The notes under the pieces were generated by a model. The model had not been told where the DNA came from. It did no database searches and saw only the letters and a list, made by a program, of their open reading frames with translations. The position numbers were made by a program, and so were the translations under genes. From Roseiarcus sp963794155 (GTDB lineage Bacteria; Pseudomonadota; Alphaproteobacteria; Rhizobiales; Beijerinckiaceae), in NCBI GenBank assembly GCA_963794155.1, contig CAWCCX010000024.1:66074-130073 (forward strand): a DNA stretch of 64,000 nt. Reading direction: 5' to 3'. Positions within the stretch are counted from its first letter, which is position 1. Each line of letters begins with the position of its first letter. This document shows, in pieces, positions 1-9,799 of the stretch.

Positions 1-164
1 CCCATGGGCGTGGTCGGGGATGACCAACCGGACGCCCGCGAGGGACAGGCCGGGCGCTCATGGGTGGCGGAGAGGTTCGTAGTACCGAAGAAGCCGGGTA
101 ACGCCGGGGGAGGGAAGGGGCCTCAGTTCAAGACAGACGCAAGACGTGGTGAAGGACCTGGAGA

Positions 165-1496
165 TTGGGCAACCTATCAACTCCGGACAGCGTTCAGAAA
201 CTGCAGACGGCGTTGCACGCGAAAGCGAAGGCTGAAGCCGGCTACCGCTTCTACGCTCTCTACGACAAGATCAGCCGCGAGGACATTCTGGCGCACGCCT
301 ATGCCCAGTGCCGCTCCAACAAGGGCGCGCCGGGCGTGGACCGTCAGGACTTCGAGGCGATCGAGGCGTACGGGGTCGAGCGATGGCTGGGCGAACTGGT
401 GCTTGCGCTCAGGCAGGAGACTTACCGACCGGACCCGATCAGACGCGTGTACATACCGAAGGCCAACGGCAAGCTCAGGCCGCTGGGCATCTCAACCGTG
501 CGGGATCGGGTCTGCATGACGGCAGCGATGCTGGTGCTGGAGCCGATCTTTGAGGCCGACCTTCCACCTGAACTCTACGCCTACCGTCCCGGGCGCAACG
601 CCCAGCAGGCGGTGGTCGAGGTGGAAGAACTGCTGTTTCGCGGCCATCCGGAAGTGGTGGACGCCGACCTCGCGGACTACTTCGGGAGCATTCCCCATGC
701 CGAGCTTTTGAAGTCGGTAGCGCGCCGGATCGTTGATCGGCGCGTGCTGCATCTAATCCGGATGTGGCTGGATTGTCCCGTGGAAGAAACCGACGATCGG
801 GGACGGAAGACGCGCACGACCGAGGCGCGAGACAAGCGGCGCGGCATTCCGCAGGGCTCACCCCTCTCACCGCTGCTGGCGAATCTCTACATGCGCCGGT
901 TCGTGCTGGGATGGAAGATGTTGGGGCTCGAGCGAACCCTCGGCACTCGCCTCATAACCTACGCTGACGACCTCGTGATCTTGTGCAGACGAGGCAAAGC
1001 CGAAGCGGCCTTGCAAAGCCTGCGCGAGATCATGGGCAAGCTGAAGCTGACGGTGAGCGAGGAGAAGACACGCATCTGCAAAGTGCCGGAAGGAGCGTTC
1101 GACTTTCTGGGATACACGTTCGGGCGAATGTTTTCGGCGAGGACCGGCCAGGCGCGTATCGGCTACCGGCCGTCAAAGAAAAGCATTCAGCGGATGGTTG
1201 AGAAGGTCCACGCGCTGACCGGCCGATCGGGTACATGGCAAGAGACCACAACGCTGGTGAGCAAAGTGAACCGCACGCTGCGCGGATGGGCGAACTACTT
1301 TCGGGTAGGAACCGTCAGCAAGGCGTATCGGGCGCTCGATGCTTACGCGGCGATGCGGTTGCGCCGGTGGTTGCGCTTCAAGCACAAAGTCAGGCGACGA
1401 AGGGGCGGGAGCTATCCACTCTCGCACCTCTACGGGCACTTCGGGCTCGTACGTCTGACCCGGCTTGGGCACGACGTGCCGTGGACGAAGGCGTGA
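165..1496 (+). CDS. ltrA: Group II intron reverse transcriptase/maturase
   Basis: The 443-residue protein copies intron RNA and helps it splice. Reverse transcriptase blocks run from about residue 60 (KGAPGVD) through RPLGIS (105-110) and GIPQGSPLSPLLAN (227-240) to the catalytic YADD at 266-269. The maturase (X) domain follows, with the typical LRGWANYFR at 372-380. No HNH endonuclease domain follows, so insertion would rely on replication-fork or single-stranded DNA rather than on cleavage of the second strand. The frame opens with TTG, so the start is uncertain; nothing in the conserved part is missing. Identity as a group II protein is supported by the domain V hairpin 12 bases after the stop. 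Confidence 0.93.
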   Translation: MGNLSTPDSVQKLQTALHAKAKAEAGYRFYALYDKISREDILAHAYAQCRSNKGAPGVDRQDFEAIEAYGVERWLGELVLALRQETYRPDPIRRVYIPKANGKLRPLGISTVRDRVCMTAAMLVLEPIFEADLPPELYAYRPGRNAQQAVVEVEELLFRGHPEVVDADLADYFGSIPHAELLKSVARRIVDRRVLHLIRMWLDCPVEETDDRGRKTRTTEARDKRRGIPQGSPLSPLLANLYMRRFVLGWKMLGLERTLGTRLITYADDLVILCRRGKAEAALQSLREIMGKLKLTVSEEKTRICKVPEGAFDFLGYTFGRMFSARTGQARIGYRPSKKSIQRMVEKVHALTGRSGTWQETTTLVSKVNRTLRGWANYFRVGTVSKAYRALDAYAAMRLRRWLRFKHKVRRRRGGSYPLSHLYGHFGLVRLTRLGHDVPWTKA

Positions 1497-1508
1497 GCTC
1501 TTGTCCGA

Positions 1509-1541
1509 GAGCCGGATGCGGGAAATCTGCACGTCCGGTTC
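1509..1541 (+). ncRNA. Group II intron domain V
   Basis: A 33-base hairpin with outer arms GAGCCGGA and TCCGGTTC (one G-U pair), a bulge, and an upper stem capped by a GAAA-type loop. The AGC catalytic triad sits at 1510-1512. This is the most conserved piece of a group II ribozyme and its place just after the reverse transcriptase stop is the usual one. Confidence 0.9.
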
Positions 1542-1838
1542 GATGAGGGGGGTGTGGAAACGGAGCCACGGGTGAGCCACTAAGGCACCGCCAGACGAAA
1601 GGGGCGGCAAACAGACATGCTCAACCTAACGCCACCGCGCCACACTCCTACTCTACGCCAAGCGGACCTAACACCATGAAACTGAGAACTTCCGCTTTGG
1701 GCCGAAGGGACGCGTTTCGAGCTTATTTCGTGAATGACCTTTCCCTCTGCATTGTGATCGTTCGACGAGGCCGATTTGAGAAGCCCGAGCTAACGAAGGC
1801 CAGATTGGGGCGCCGGGCTTTAGGCCCGGCGGCCGCGC
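1542..1838. other. Intron 3' end and non-coding spacer
   Basis: Domain VI and the intron end lie in the first part but could not be delimited. An 8-bp perfect inverted repeat (CGCCGGGC at 1811-1818, GCCCGGCG at 1824-1831, five-base loop) precedes the groEL tail remnant. It has no T-run on either side, so it is not a convincing intrinsic terminator. I see no convincing gene here; the short open frame from 1676 has no recognisable features. Confidence 0.5.
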
Positions 1839-1914
1839 TCAGTAATCCATGCCGCCGCCCGGCATGGCGGGGGCGGGGGTTTCCTGCTTCGGCTTCTCGG
1901 CGACCATCGCCTCG
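1839..1914 (-). pseudogene. 3' tail fragment of a second groEL
   Basis: Read on the minus strand the segment encodes EAMVAEKPKQETPAPAMP, then GGGMDY and a TGA stop. The intact groEL downstream in the window ends with the same residues apart from KK for KQ and GGGMGGMDY for GGGMDY, and stops with TAA. The match begins abruptly at the codon for Glu and nothing upstream of it resembles groEL, so only about 24 codons remain. The differences show it derives from a diverged paralogue and not from a recent copy of the neighbouring gene. It points to recombination or deletion at a former tandem groEL locus. Confidence 0.8.
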
Positions 1915-1943
1915 CTGGCATTCGTACCAACTCGCGCCAGCCG

Positions 1944-3833
1944 CTACGTCTTCACGTAGATGACTTCCAGATATTCGACTGCGGCTTCCTTGCGCCGGCC
2001 CACAGCGGGATAGTGCGCCGCGACATTGATGAGGAAGATGTCGCCGGGCCGGGCGTCATCGGGAAGCTTGCCGGACACTTCGAACGGCGTGTCCTTACCC
2101 GATTTGACCATCGCATGATGTTCTGCGCCGGCGCGCGAGCGTGCGCCTTCGTCCTTATCGCCAGGGACCCGAATGCGCAGATCGCAATCCGCAAGCGGCA
2201 GGCGCCCGCGAATTTCGGGGATCAGGAACAGCGGCAGGCGGCAGTCGGAACAGGCGCCCTCCACCACTTTGCGCAGCTTGACGATTTCGTCAGTGCGGTC
2301 CCAGTCGGCGGCGACTTTGGTCGCAGTCGCGGTTAGCTTGACGCGGGCCGGTTCAATCCCGCCCAGGTTTGCGACGAACGGAAAATTCCAAATCTTGATC
2401 TCGCCGCCGATCGTGACCGAGTTGGTGTTCCGCCATGCCGAGCCGAAGTGGCCCGAGCCGGCCGGGTGGGGAACGGTAGGGTCAATCACGGCTGTAGCGG
2501 TCGTGGGATCGACGTTGAAGTAGGGCGACTGTGCGTTGGCGATGCTCACCGCGGCGCATTCGTGCGCGCCCGCGGCGCCGCTCTGGAACGGATTGGACGA
2601 AGTCACGACAATCGAGCCATTCGCGGGAACGGTGACTGTCTGCTCGCTGATCAGCGCCCCGGCGGCGCCGACGCCGCCCGGGAAATGCCAGAACCGCACT
2701 TTGGTGTTCGGCGCCGCGACGTTTGCGTCGTTGTAGACGACGCATTGGAGTGTGTAGTTCATGTTCGGGATCAACAGCGTGTCCCAAGCGCCGCCGGGCG
2801 CGCCGCCGATCGGCACAACCGTGTTCGTGGACTGATTCGTCAGGATGATGTCCGGGCTCTGATAGGAGCCGTTGCCGATGTACGGGTCGGGCGTCGCCGC
2901 GGCCGCATCAACTGCGTAGGCTTCGACATTGTCGACAAATCCCATGGTATTGCCGCCGCCAATGGCGTAGATCAGCCCATCCGGCCCGGTAACGGCGACC
3001 AGATTGGCTCGCGGCGTCGGCATATTCTCTTTCTTGACCCACATGGCGCCAGCAGTCGCCGGGTCGTAGCTGTACAAAGTCCGGTATATGGTGGGGGCGT
3101 AATCGGCGCCGCCCATGACGTAGATCAGACCGTCGGGGCCGACGGCAGCAGCCATACCCTCCATGGCGACCGGGAGCGACGGCGGTCCAGACGGCCCGAA
3201 GGTCCACGAATTTGCCGCCGGATCGTAGACTTCAACCGTGTTGGTAAGCGTATCGGGCGCCGTGCCCCCGCCGATGGCGTAAATCTTCCCGTCGGGACCG
3301 GTCACTGCGGCCAGACCGTCTCGCGCTTTATTCATCGACGCAACGTTAGTCCACTGGTTGGCCGATGGGTGCAGCGCCTCCACGCTTGAGAGGATATTGT
3401 TATTGTTGTCGTGTCCGCCGATCGCGTAGATCGTGCCGTCGTGGCCGGTGACTGCGATGTGACCCGACCTGGGCGCCAAGAGCGGAGTCGACAGAACCCA
3501 GGCGTTCGCCGCCGCGTCGTAGATTTGGTGGGTCGTCACCGCCACGATGGGGTTGGGGCCGCCGGTGACTATATATCCGCCCGTGACGTGAAGTCCCCCT
3601 GGGCCGACCGTCGCGCCAACGCCGTTATAAACCGCCCCTGTGAGCGACGCGACGGGCGACCACGCGGGGCTCGGCGCGCTGGGGTCATACGCCAAGACTT
3701 GTCCAGCCGTCGGCGTCATTTCGCTGCCAATTGTATAGATCCGATATCCATATCCAGGCGCGGGAGCGTCGGATGTTACTGCGGCTGACGGACCGTCGGC
3801 GGACGGGAGCTGCTGTTTCGTGCTCCAGGTCAT
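1944..3833 (-). CDS. Kelch-repeat protein
   Basis: 629 residues. The first two-thirds contain at least four Kelch-type repeats, each with a YDP/YDA..W start and a GPDGxIYAIGG core (for example GPDGKIYAIGGG and GPDGLIYVMGGAD), which should form a beta-propeller. The last third is a beta-rich region without repeats that I do not recognise. There is no signal peptide or membrane segment, so a cytoplasmic location is likely. The start was chosen because AAGGAGG lies eight bases before this ATG; the open frame extends 57 codons further upstream without a binding site. The gene is in the same orientation as groEL and lies between the intact groEL and the groEL tail fragment. Its partner is unknown. 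Confidence 0.85.
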   Translation of the reverse strand: MTWSTKQQLPSADGPSAAVTSDAPAPGYGYRIYTIGSEMTPTAGQVLAYDPSAPSPAWSPVASLTGAVYNGVGATVGPGGLHVTGGYIVTGGPNPIVAVTTHQIYDAAANAWVLSTPLLAPRSGHIAVTGHDGTIYAIGGHDNNNNILSSVEALHPSANQWTNVASMNKARDGLAAVTGPDGKIYAIGGGTAPDTLTNTVEVYDPAANSWTFGPSGPPSLPVAMEGMAAAVGPDGLIYVMGGADYAPTIYRTLYSYDPATAGAMWVKKENMPTPRANLVAVTGPDGLIYAIGGGNTMGFVDNVEAYAVDAAAATPDPYIGNGSYQSPDIILTNQSTNTVVPIGGAPGGAWDTLLIPNMNYTLQCVVYNDANVAAPNTKVRFWHFPGGVGAAGALISEQTVTVPANGSIVVTSSNPFQSGAAGAHECAAVSIANAQSPYFNVDPTTATAVIDPTVPHPAGSGHFGSAWRNTNSVTIGGEIKIWNFPFVANLGGIEPARVKLTATATKVAADWDRTDEIVKLRKVVEGACSDCRLPLFLIPEIRGRLPLADCDLRIRVPGDKDEGARSRAGAEHHAMVKSGKDTPFEVSGKLPDDARPGDIFLINVAAHYPAVGRRKEAAVEYLEVIYVKT

Positions 3834-4060
3834 GGCGGCCTCCTTCAGGCCCGGCGGCCAATGCGCGCCGGGCCACCTAGTCACGCCCGCGCTCGCGACA
3901 CAGTGATGTCGCTCACACTCGCGGATCTTCGAGTGATCCGTTGGCCGGCGCCTTTCGGTTTTGGCGGCTCTTCTGAACCCGCACTCCCCTGGCGGGTGGC
4001 GCAACAGGGTTTCTAGGCAACTTCGTCGCGTTTCGGAAAAGCTTCTCAGCAGTTTAGGGG

Positions 4061-4074
4061 GCGGCCGAAGCCGC
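4061..4074 (-). terminator. Stable UUCG hairpin after groEL
   Basis: In the groEL sense the transcript forms GCGGC-UUCG-GCCGC about 28 bases after the TAA stop. The UUCG tetraloop makes it unusually stable, and it lies inside a longer inverted repeat (GGAAAAGC / GCTTTTCC). No U-tract follows in that direction, so it may protect the 3' end of the mRNA rather than terminate. It separates groEL from the Kelch gene. Confidence 0.4.
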
Positions 4075-4101
4075 GCTTTTCCGTTTCGATCAGGAACGAC
4101 C

Positions 4102-5739
<1,638 letters not shown>

Positions 5740-5803
5740 GGTCGTTTCCTCCGGTTCGATCGAATTTGAAGCATTCTACGCCGTCCCCGCCTCCTTTACG
5801 CGA

Positions 5804-5834
5804 ATATTAGCGCAACGGCCGTGACGGCCGTCAA
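5804..5834 (-). promoter_or_regulatory. Possible sigma-70-type promoter of groEL
   Basis: On the minus strand TTGACG (5829-5834) is followed after 19 bases by TAATAT (5804-5809), about 65 bases before the groEL start. The spacing is longer than ideal. I found no CIRCE operator (TTAGCACTC-N9-GAGTGCTAA) in the 125-base gap, which argues against HrcA control. Confidence 0.35.
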
Positions 5835-5864
5835 AGATCGGGCGGAGCGGCAAAGCGGCGATCG

Positions 5865-6776
5865 TCACGGCCACGCCGCAAACGACGCCGCCTCGCGCCG
5901 CGGGGCGATGCGCGACGCCTTTCGGTAGGCGCCTGGCGATAGGCCGGACAATCGGCGAAAAAAGCGATTGAAATACGACGGATCGCGAAACCCGAGACCG
6001 TAGCCGATCTGCTCGACCGGCTGGGCGGTGTCCTGCAATCTGAGCCTCGCCTCGGCCATCAGCCGCGCGTGCACGAGCTTGAGGGGCGCAAGGCCCAGCG
6101 CGCGCACGCAAGCGGCGTGAAGCTGGGCGCGGGTGACGCCGAGATCATGCGCGTAATCGTCGACGCCCAGATTGTCGCGATAGTGCAATTCGACCAATTG
6201 CCGGAAGCGCTCGGCGACCGGCGCGCCAGAGACGAGGGAGTCGGCGCTGCCGGAGAGGCCGCAGGCCCGCCAGAGATGGGCGAGGATCAAACCGAGATAA
6301 AGCGCGTTCATCGCCGCCGCGCCGGGTCCTGGATCGCGCGATTCGCGCCCCAGCGCGGCGAAAATCGCTTCGATCTCCCTGATGTCAGGCGCGATGCGGG
6401 CGGCAGGCGCGATCAGCTCGCGGTTGATCAGCGGTCTGAGCCGCGCCGCAAGCGAGCTCTCATTCACCGCCCGGCGAATGATGTCCTCGCGCGCCGTCAA
6501 TGTTGCGCCGTCGCCGCCCGCGTTCAGCCGGAAGGCGCCGCTCGCCGCTGGCGGGAGCCAAAGAATCTGTGGCCCCGCCAGTTCGATCGGCGCGGCCTCC
6601 TTAGCCGCGAAAGCGGCGCGTCCCCGGCGCAGAAAGAAGGCGCGATAGACCGGGCCGGCGCGCCCGGACACCGACCAGGTTTGATCGGCGAGCGAGGTCT
6701 CCATGCTCGCGGCGACGATCTGGCCCTGAAGATGGGCCCCCTCGAGTCGCAATAGTGGCGGCGCGGGCTGGCGCAT
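5865..6776 (-). CDS. AraC-family transcriptional regulator
   Basis: 303 residues. The C-terminal ~100 residues form a double helix-turn-helix of the AraC/XylS type: LGVDDYAHDLGVTRAQLHAA is the first helical pair, and IGYGLGFRDPSYFNRFFRR with the following GLSPGAYRK is the conserved second motif. The N-terminal part (residues 1-160) is a sensing domain that I cannot tie to a ligand. The start was chosen at ATG preceded by GGGAG; upstream codons lack a binding site and would run into the divergent promoter. It is divergent from the aldehyde dehydrogenase/ABC operon, and the shared gap carries a direct repeat, so it is the likely activator of that operon. Confidence 0.9.
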   Translation of the reverse strand: MRQPAPPLLRLEGAHLQGQIVAASMETSLADQTWSVSGRAGPVYRAFFLRRGRAAFAAKEAAPIELAGPQILWLPPAASGAFRLNAGGDGATLTAREDIIRRAVNESSLAARLRPLINRELIAPAARIAPDIREIEAIFAALGRESRDPGPGAAAMNALYLGLILAHLWRACGLSGSADSLVSGAPVAERFRQLVELHYRDNLGVDDYAHDLGVTRAQLHAACVRALGLAPLKLVHARLMAEARLRLQDTAQPVEQIGYGLGFRDPSYFNRFFRRLSGLSPGAYRKASRIAPRREAASFAAWP

Positions 6777-6942
6777 CGGGTCTCCCGGCAGCTGGAAAAG
6801 CGAGAAAAGTACAATCAAACCCGAGAATCGTCCATTGCTCCTTCCGTTCTCATGCGGCCAAATGCGGCGCGAACGCCCACGCGCCCGGTCGGTCAATGTC
6901 TTGCCGCGCGCTTTTTTCGTGGGCGCCAACGAGGGAGGGTCA
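6777..6942. promoter_or_regulatory. Divergent promoter region with direct repeat
   Basis: This gap separates the araC-type gene from the operon starting with aldehyde dehydrogenase. ATGCGGC occurs at 6852-6858 and again at 6862-6868, ten bases apart and so on the same face of the helix. AraC-type activators bind such direct repeats, which makes it a candidate operator. No clear -35/-10 pair was identified. Confidence 0.35.
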
Positions 6943-8394
6943 GTGTACGAGGTCGCGCTGCTGACCCATGGCGACGATGCGCCGGCCGCCGACGGGCGGG
7001 TGTTCGAGCGTCTCAATCCGATCACCGGCGCGATCGCGACCCGGGCCTCGGCGGCGACGATCGAGGACGCCCGAGCCGCAGCCGCTTCGGCCGCGGCTGC
7101 GTTCCCGCGCTGGTCCGGCTTGAGCCCCAGCGAGCGCCGGCGGCGCCTCGCCGCGGCGGCGGACGAGGTCGAGCGCCTGGGTCCGGAGTTTCAGGCGGCG
7201 ATGGCCGACGAGACCGGCGCGACCGAGGCATGGGCGCGCTTCAACGTCGCGCTCGCCGCCGCCATGCTTCGCGAGGCCGCGGCGATGACCACCGCAGTGA
7301 CCGGCGACATCATACCGTCCGAAAAACCCGGCCAGACCGCGTTCGCGCTCCGCCAGCCAGTCGGCGTGGTGCTGGGCCTTGCGCCGTGGAACGCGCCGAT
7401 CGTACTCGGGGTGAGGGCGCTCGCGATGCCGCTCGCATGCGGCAACACGACGGTGCTCAAGGGTTCGGAAATCTGTCCCAGGACCCATCGGCTGGTCGGC
7501 GAAGTCTTTCAGGCCGCAGGCTGCGGCGACGGGGTCGTCAACGTGGTCAACAATGCGCCGTCCGACGCCTCGCCGATCGTCGAGGCGCTGATCGCCCACC
7601 CGGCGGTCCGCCGGGTCAATTTCACCGGCTCGACCCGGGTCGGGCGCCATGTCGCGGAGCTTGCTGCGCGCTACCTGAAGCCGGCGCTGCTCGAGCTTGG
7701 CGGCAAGGCGCCGCTCCTGGTGCTCGATGACGCCGACCTCGACGAAGCGGTCGCGGCCGCGGCCTTCGGCGCGTTCATGAACCAGGGCCAGATCTGCATG
7801 TCGACCGAACGGCTGATCGTCGACCAGGCGGTCGCCGATCCTTTCGCCCGGCGCCTCGCGGCCAAGGCGGCGTCCCTCGTCGCCGGCGATCCGCGCCAGG
7901 AGAGGACTCCGCTCGGCTCAATCATCGGCCTCGAAGCCGCCGAGCGCGTCGTTCGCCTGGTCAGGGACGCGGTGGCGAAAGGCGCTCGCCTCATCGCCGG
8001 CGGCCGCGCCAACGGGGTGCTGATGGACGCGACGGTGCTCGACCATGTCACCCCGGCGATGCGCATATACAGCGAGGAATCCTTCGGACCGGTCGCCGCG
8101 ATCATCCGCGTCGAGGGCGTGGAGGAAGCGGTGCGGGTCGCCAACGACACCGAATACGGCCTCGCCGCGGCGGTCTTCGGCCGCGATCTTTCGCGCGCGC
8201 TCAGCGTCGCCAAGCGCATCGAGTCCGGGATCTGCCACATCAACGGCCCGACCGTGCACGACGAAGCGCAAATGCCGTTCGGCGGCGTCAAGGCGTCAGG
8301 CTATGGTCGCTTCGGCGGCGCGGCGGCGATCCACGAGTTCACCGAGCTGCGCTGGGTGACAATCAACGCCGGGCCGGGCCGATACCCGATCTAG
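6943..8394 (+). CDS. NAD(P)-dependent aldehyde dehydrogenase
   Basis: 483 residues; oxidises an aldehyde to the acid. It has the family landmarks LAPWNAPI, the NAD-binding FTGSTRVG, ELGGKAPL with the general-base Glu, and QGQICMSTERL with the catalytic Cys. The pattern resembles salicylaldehyde/vanillin-type dehydrogenases for aromatic aldehydes. The GTG start follows GGGAGGG closely; codons upstream belong to the promoter gap. It is the first gene of an operon with a Liv-type importer, a coniferyl-alcohol-dehydrogenase-like SDR and a second, closely similar aldehyde dehydrogenase. Exact substrate cannot be read from the sequence. Confidence 0.92.
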   Translation: MYEVALLTHGDDAPAADGRVFERLNPITGAIATRASAATIEDARAAAASAAAAFPRWSGLSPSERRRRLAAAADEVERLGPEFQAAMADETGATEAWARFNVALAAAMLREAAAMTTAVTGDIIPSEKPGQTAFALRQPVGVVLGLAPWNAPIVLGVRALAMPLACGNTTVLKGSEICPRTHRLVGEVFQAAGCGDGVVNVVNNAPSDASPIVEALIAHPAVRRVNFTGSTRVGRHVAELAARYLKPALLELGGKAPLLVLDDADLDEAVAAAAFGAFMNQGQICMSTERLIVDQAVADPFARRLAAKAASLVAGDPRQERTPLGSIIGLEAAERVVRLVRDAVAKGARLIAGGRANGVLMDATVLDHVTPAMRIYSEESFGPVAAIIRVEGVEEAVRVANDTEYGLAAAVFGRDLSRALSVAKRIESGICHINGPTVHDEAQMPFGGVKASGYGRFGGAAAIHEFTELRWVTINAGPGRYPI

Positions 8395-8457
8395 GCGACT
8401 TCAAAAACGGCAAAGCGCCGGTCTCGCTCATGGGGCGGCGTCACTTGGGAGGAAGGC

Positions 8458-9780
8458 ATGAAGACCAGTTCCAGTATCGCAAGCCTTGGCCGCGCCTCGC
8501 TATCGCGGCGAGGGCTCATTCTATCGGCCGGAGCTGCAGGCCTCGCGGCAGCGTCCCGCCCATACGGGGCCTTCGCCGCCGGCCCCGACGCGACGCTCAA
8601 GGTGGGCTTCATCAGCCCACGCACCGGCGCGCTTGGCGGGTTCGGCGAGACCGACGGCTATATTCTCGAGCTCGCCCGCAAGGCGCTGGCGTCGGGTCTG
8701 AAGGTCGGCGACAAGACCTATGGGGTCGAAATTCTCGATCGCGACACCCAGTCCGATCCTTCGCGCGCCGGGCAATTGGCGAAGACGCTGATCAACTCCG
8801 ACAAGATCGACGTGATGCTGGTCGTGTCGACCCCCGAGACGATCAATCCGGTCGCGGACGCGTGCGAGGCGGCCGGCGTGCCGTGCATGTCGACCGTGAT
8901 GCCGTGGGAGGCCTGGTACTTCGGCCGCGGCGCCAAGCCCGGCCAGCCCTCGCCGTTCAAATGGACCTATCATTTCGGCTTCGGCGGCGGCGAGTTCTAC
9001 AAGGCCTACGTCTCGCAATGGAACCTCATCGAGACCAACAAGAAGGTCGGCGTGCTCTATCCCAACGACGCCGACGGCAACGCGATCCGCGAGAATCTCG
9101 CGCCCGCCCTTGCCAAGGCCGGTTTCACCATCGTCGACCCGGGCCCCTACGAGGACGGCACGACCGACTATTCGGCCCAGATCGCGAAGTTCAAGGCGGA
9201 GAAATGCGAGATCTTCAACACCTTTCCGATCCCGCCCGACTTCGCCGCCTTCTGGCGCCAGGCCGCCCAGCAGGGCTACACGAAAATGGTCAAGATCGCC
9301 CAGATCGCCAAGACCGGGCTGTTCCCGAGCCAGGTGACCGCGCTCGGCAATCTTGGCTTTAACCTCGCCAGCGCCGCCTACTGGCATAAGGCCTTCCCCT
9401 ATAAGTCCTCGCTCACCGGCGTCAGCGGCGACGAACTCGCCGACGGCTACGAGAAGGCGTCGGGCAAGCAGTGGACGCAGCAGCTCGGCGCGACGCTCGC
9501 CCTGTTCGACGCCGGCGCGGCGGCGCTCAGCGCGAGCAGCAACCCGGCGGACAAGGCGGCCGTCGCCAAGGCGATGTCGACTTTGAAGACGGTCACGATC
9601 GATGGTCCGATCGACTTCAACAAGGGGCCGGTGCCCAACGTCTCGCCCGGCCCGATCATCGGCACGCAATGGGTGAAGGCGCCGGCCGGCTCGAGATTCC
9701 CTCTCGAATACCCGACGACCGAGAACGCCACCGATCCGAACGTTCCGATCCAAGCGAAGCTCAAGCCCTACAACGCTTGA
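8458..9780 (+). CDS. Liv-type ABC importer, substrate-binding protein
   Basis: 440 residues. The N terminus has a twin-arginine-like SRRGLIL followed by a small-residue-rich stretch ending near AFAAG, so export to the periplasm by Tat is plausible. The mature part is a type I periplasmic binding protein (LKVGFISPRTGALGGFGE, then the VSTPETINPVADACEAAGVP hinge region) of the family that binds branched-chain amino acids, amides or aromatic acids. GGGAGGAAG precedes the ATG. It is followed by two ATPases and two permeases of the same system. Context suggests an aromatic or phenylpropanoid ligand rather than leucine. Confidence 0.92.
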   Translation: MKTSSSIASLGRASLSRRGLILSAGAAGLAAASRPYGAFAAGPDATLKVGFISPRTGALGGFGETDGYILELARKALASGLKVGDKTYGVEILDRDTQSDPSRAGQLAKTLINSDKIDVMLVVSTPETINPVADACEAAGVPCMSTVMPWEAWYFGRGAKPGQPSPFKWTYHFGFGGGEFYKAYVSQWNLIETNKKVGVLYPNDADGNAIRENLAPALAKAGFTIVDPGPYEDGTTDYSAQIAKFKAEKCEIFNTFPIPPDFAAFWRQAAQQGYTKMVKIAQIAKTGLFPSQVTALGNLGFNLASAAYWHKAFPYKSSLTGVSGDELADGYEKASGKQWTQQLGATLALFDAGAAALSASSNPADKAAVAKAMSTLKTVTIDGPIDFNKGPVPNVSPGPIIGTQWVKAPAGSRFPLEYPTTENATDPNVPIQAKLKPYNA

Positions 9781-9799
9781 CGACGGCGCGGAGCGCGGG

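Larger units (their letters stand above)
1..1600 (+). mobile_element. Group II intron, 5' part outside the window
   Basis: The stretch holds an intron-encoded reverse transcriptase followed directly by a canonical domain V hairpin, which defines a group II intron on the plus strand. The 164 bases before the reading frame are GC-rich and structured, as expected for the ribozyme part before and around domain IV. The 5' intron boundary (consensus GUGYG) is not visible and must lie upstream of base 1. The 3' boundary lies somewhere in about 1560-1680 and was not fixed, so the end given is approximate. The intron is retrotransposable in principle: splicing needs the RNA and the maturase, and mobility needs the reverse transcriptase. 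Confidence 0.8.

Noticed and set aside
1811..1831. Intrinsic terminator
   Set aside because: The 8-bp GC-rich stem is perfect, but no T-run follows on either strand.
5740..5864. CIRCE element before groEL
   Set aside because: Neither half of TTAGCACTC-N9-GAGTGCTAA was found in the gap.
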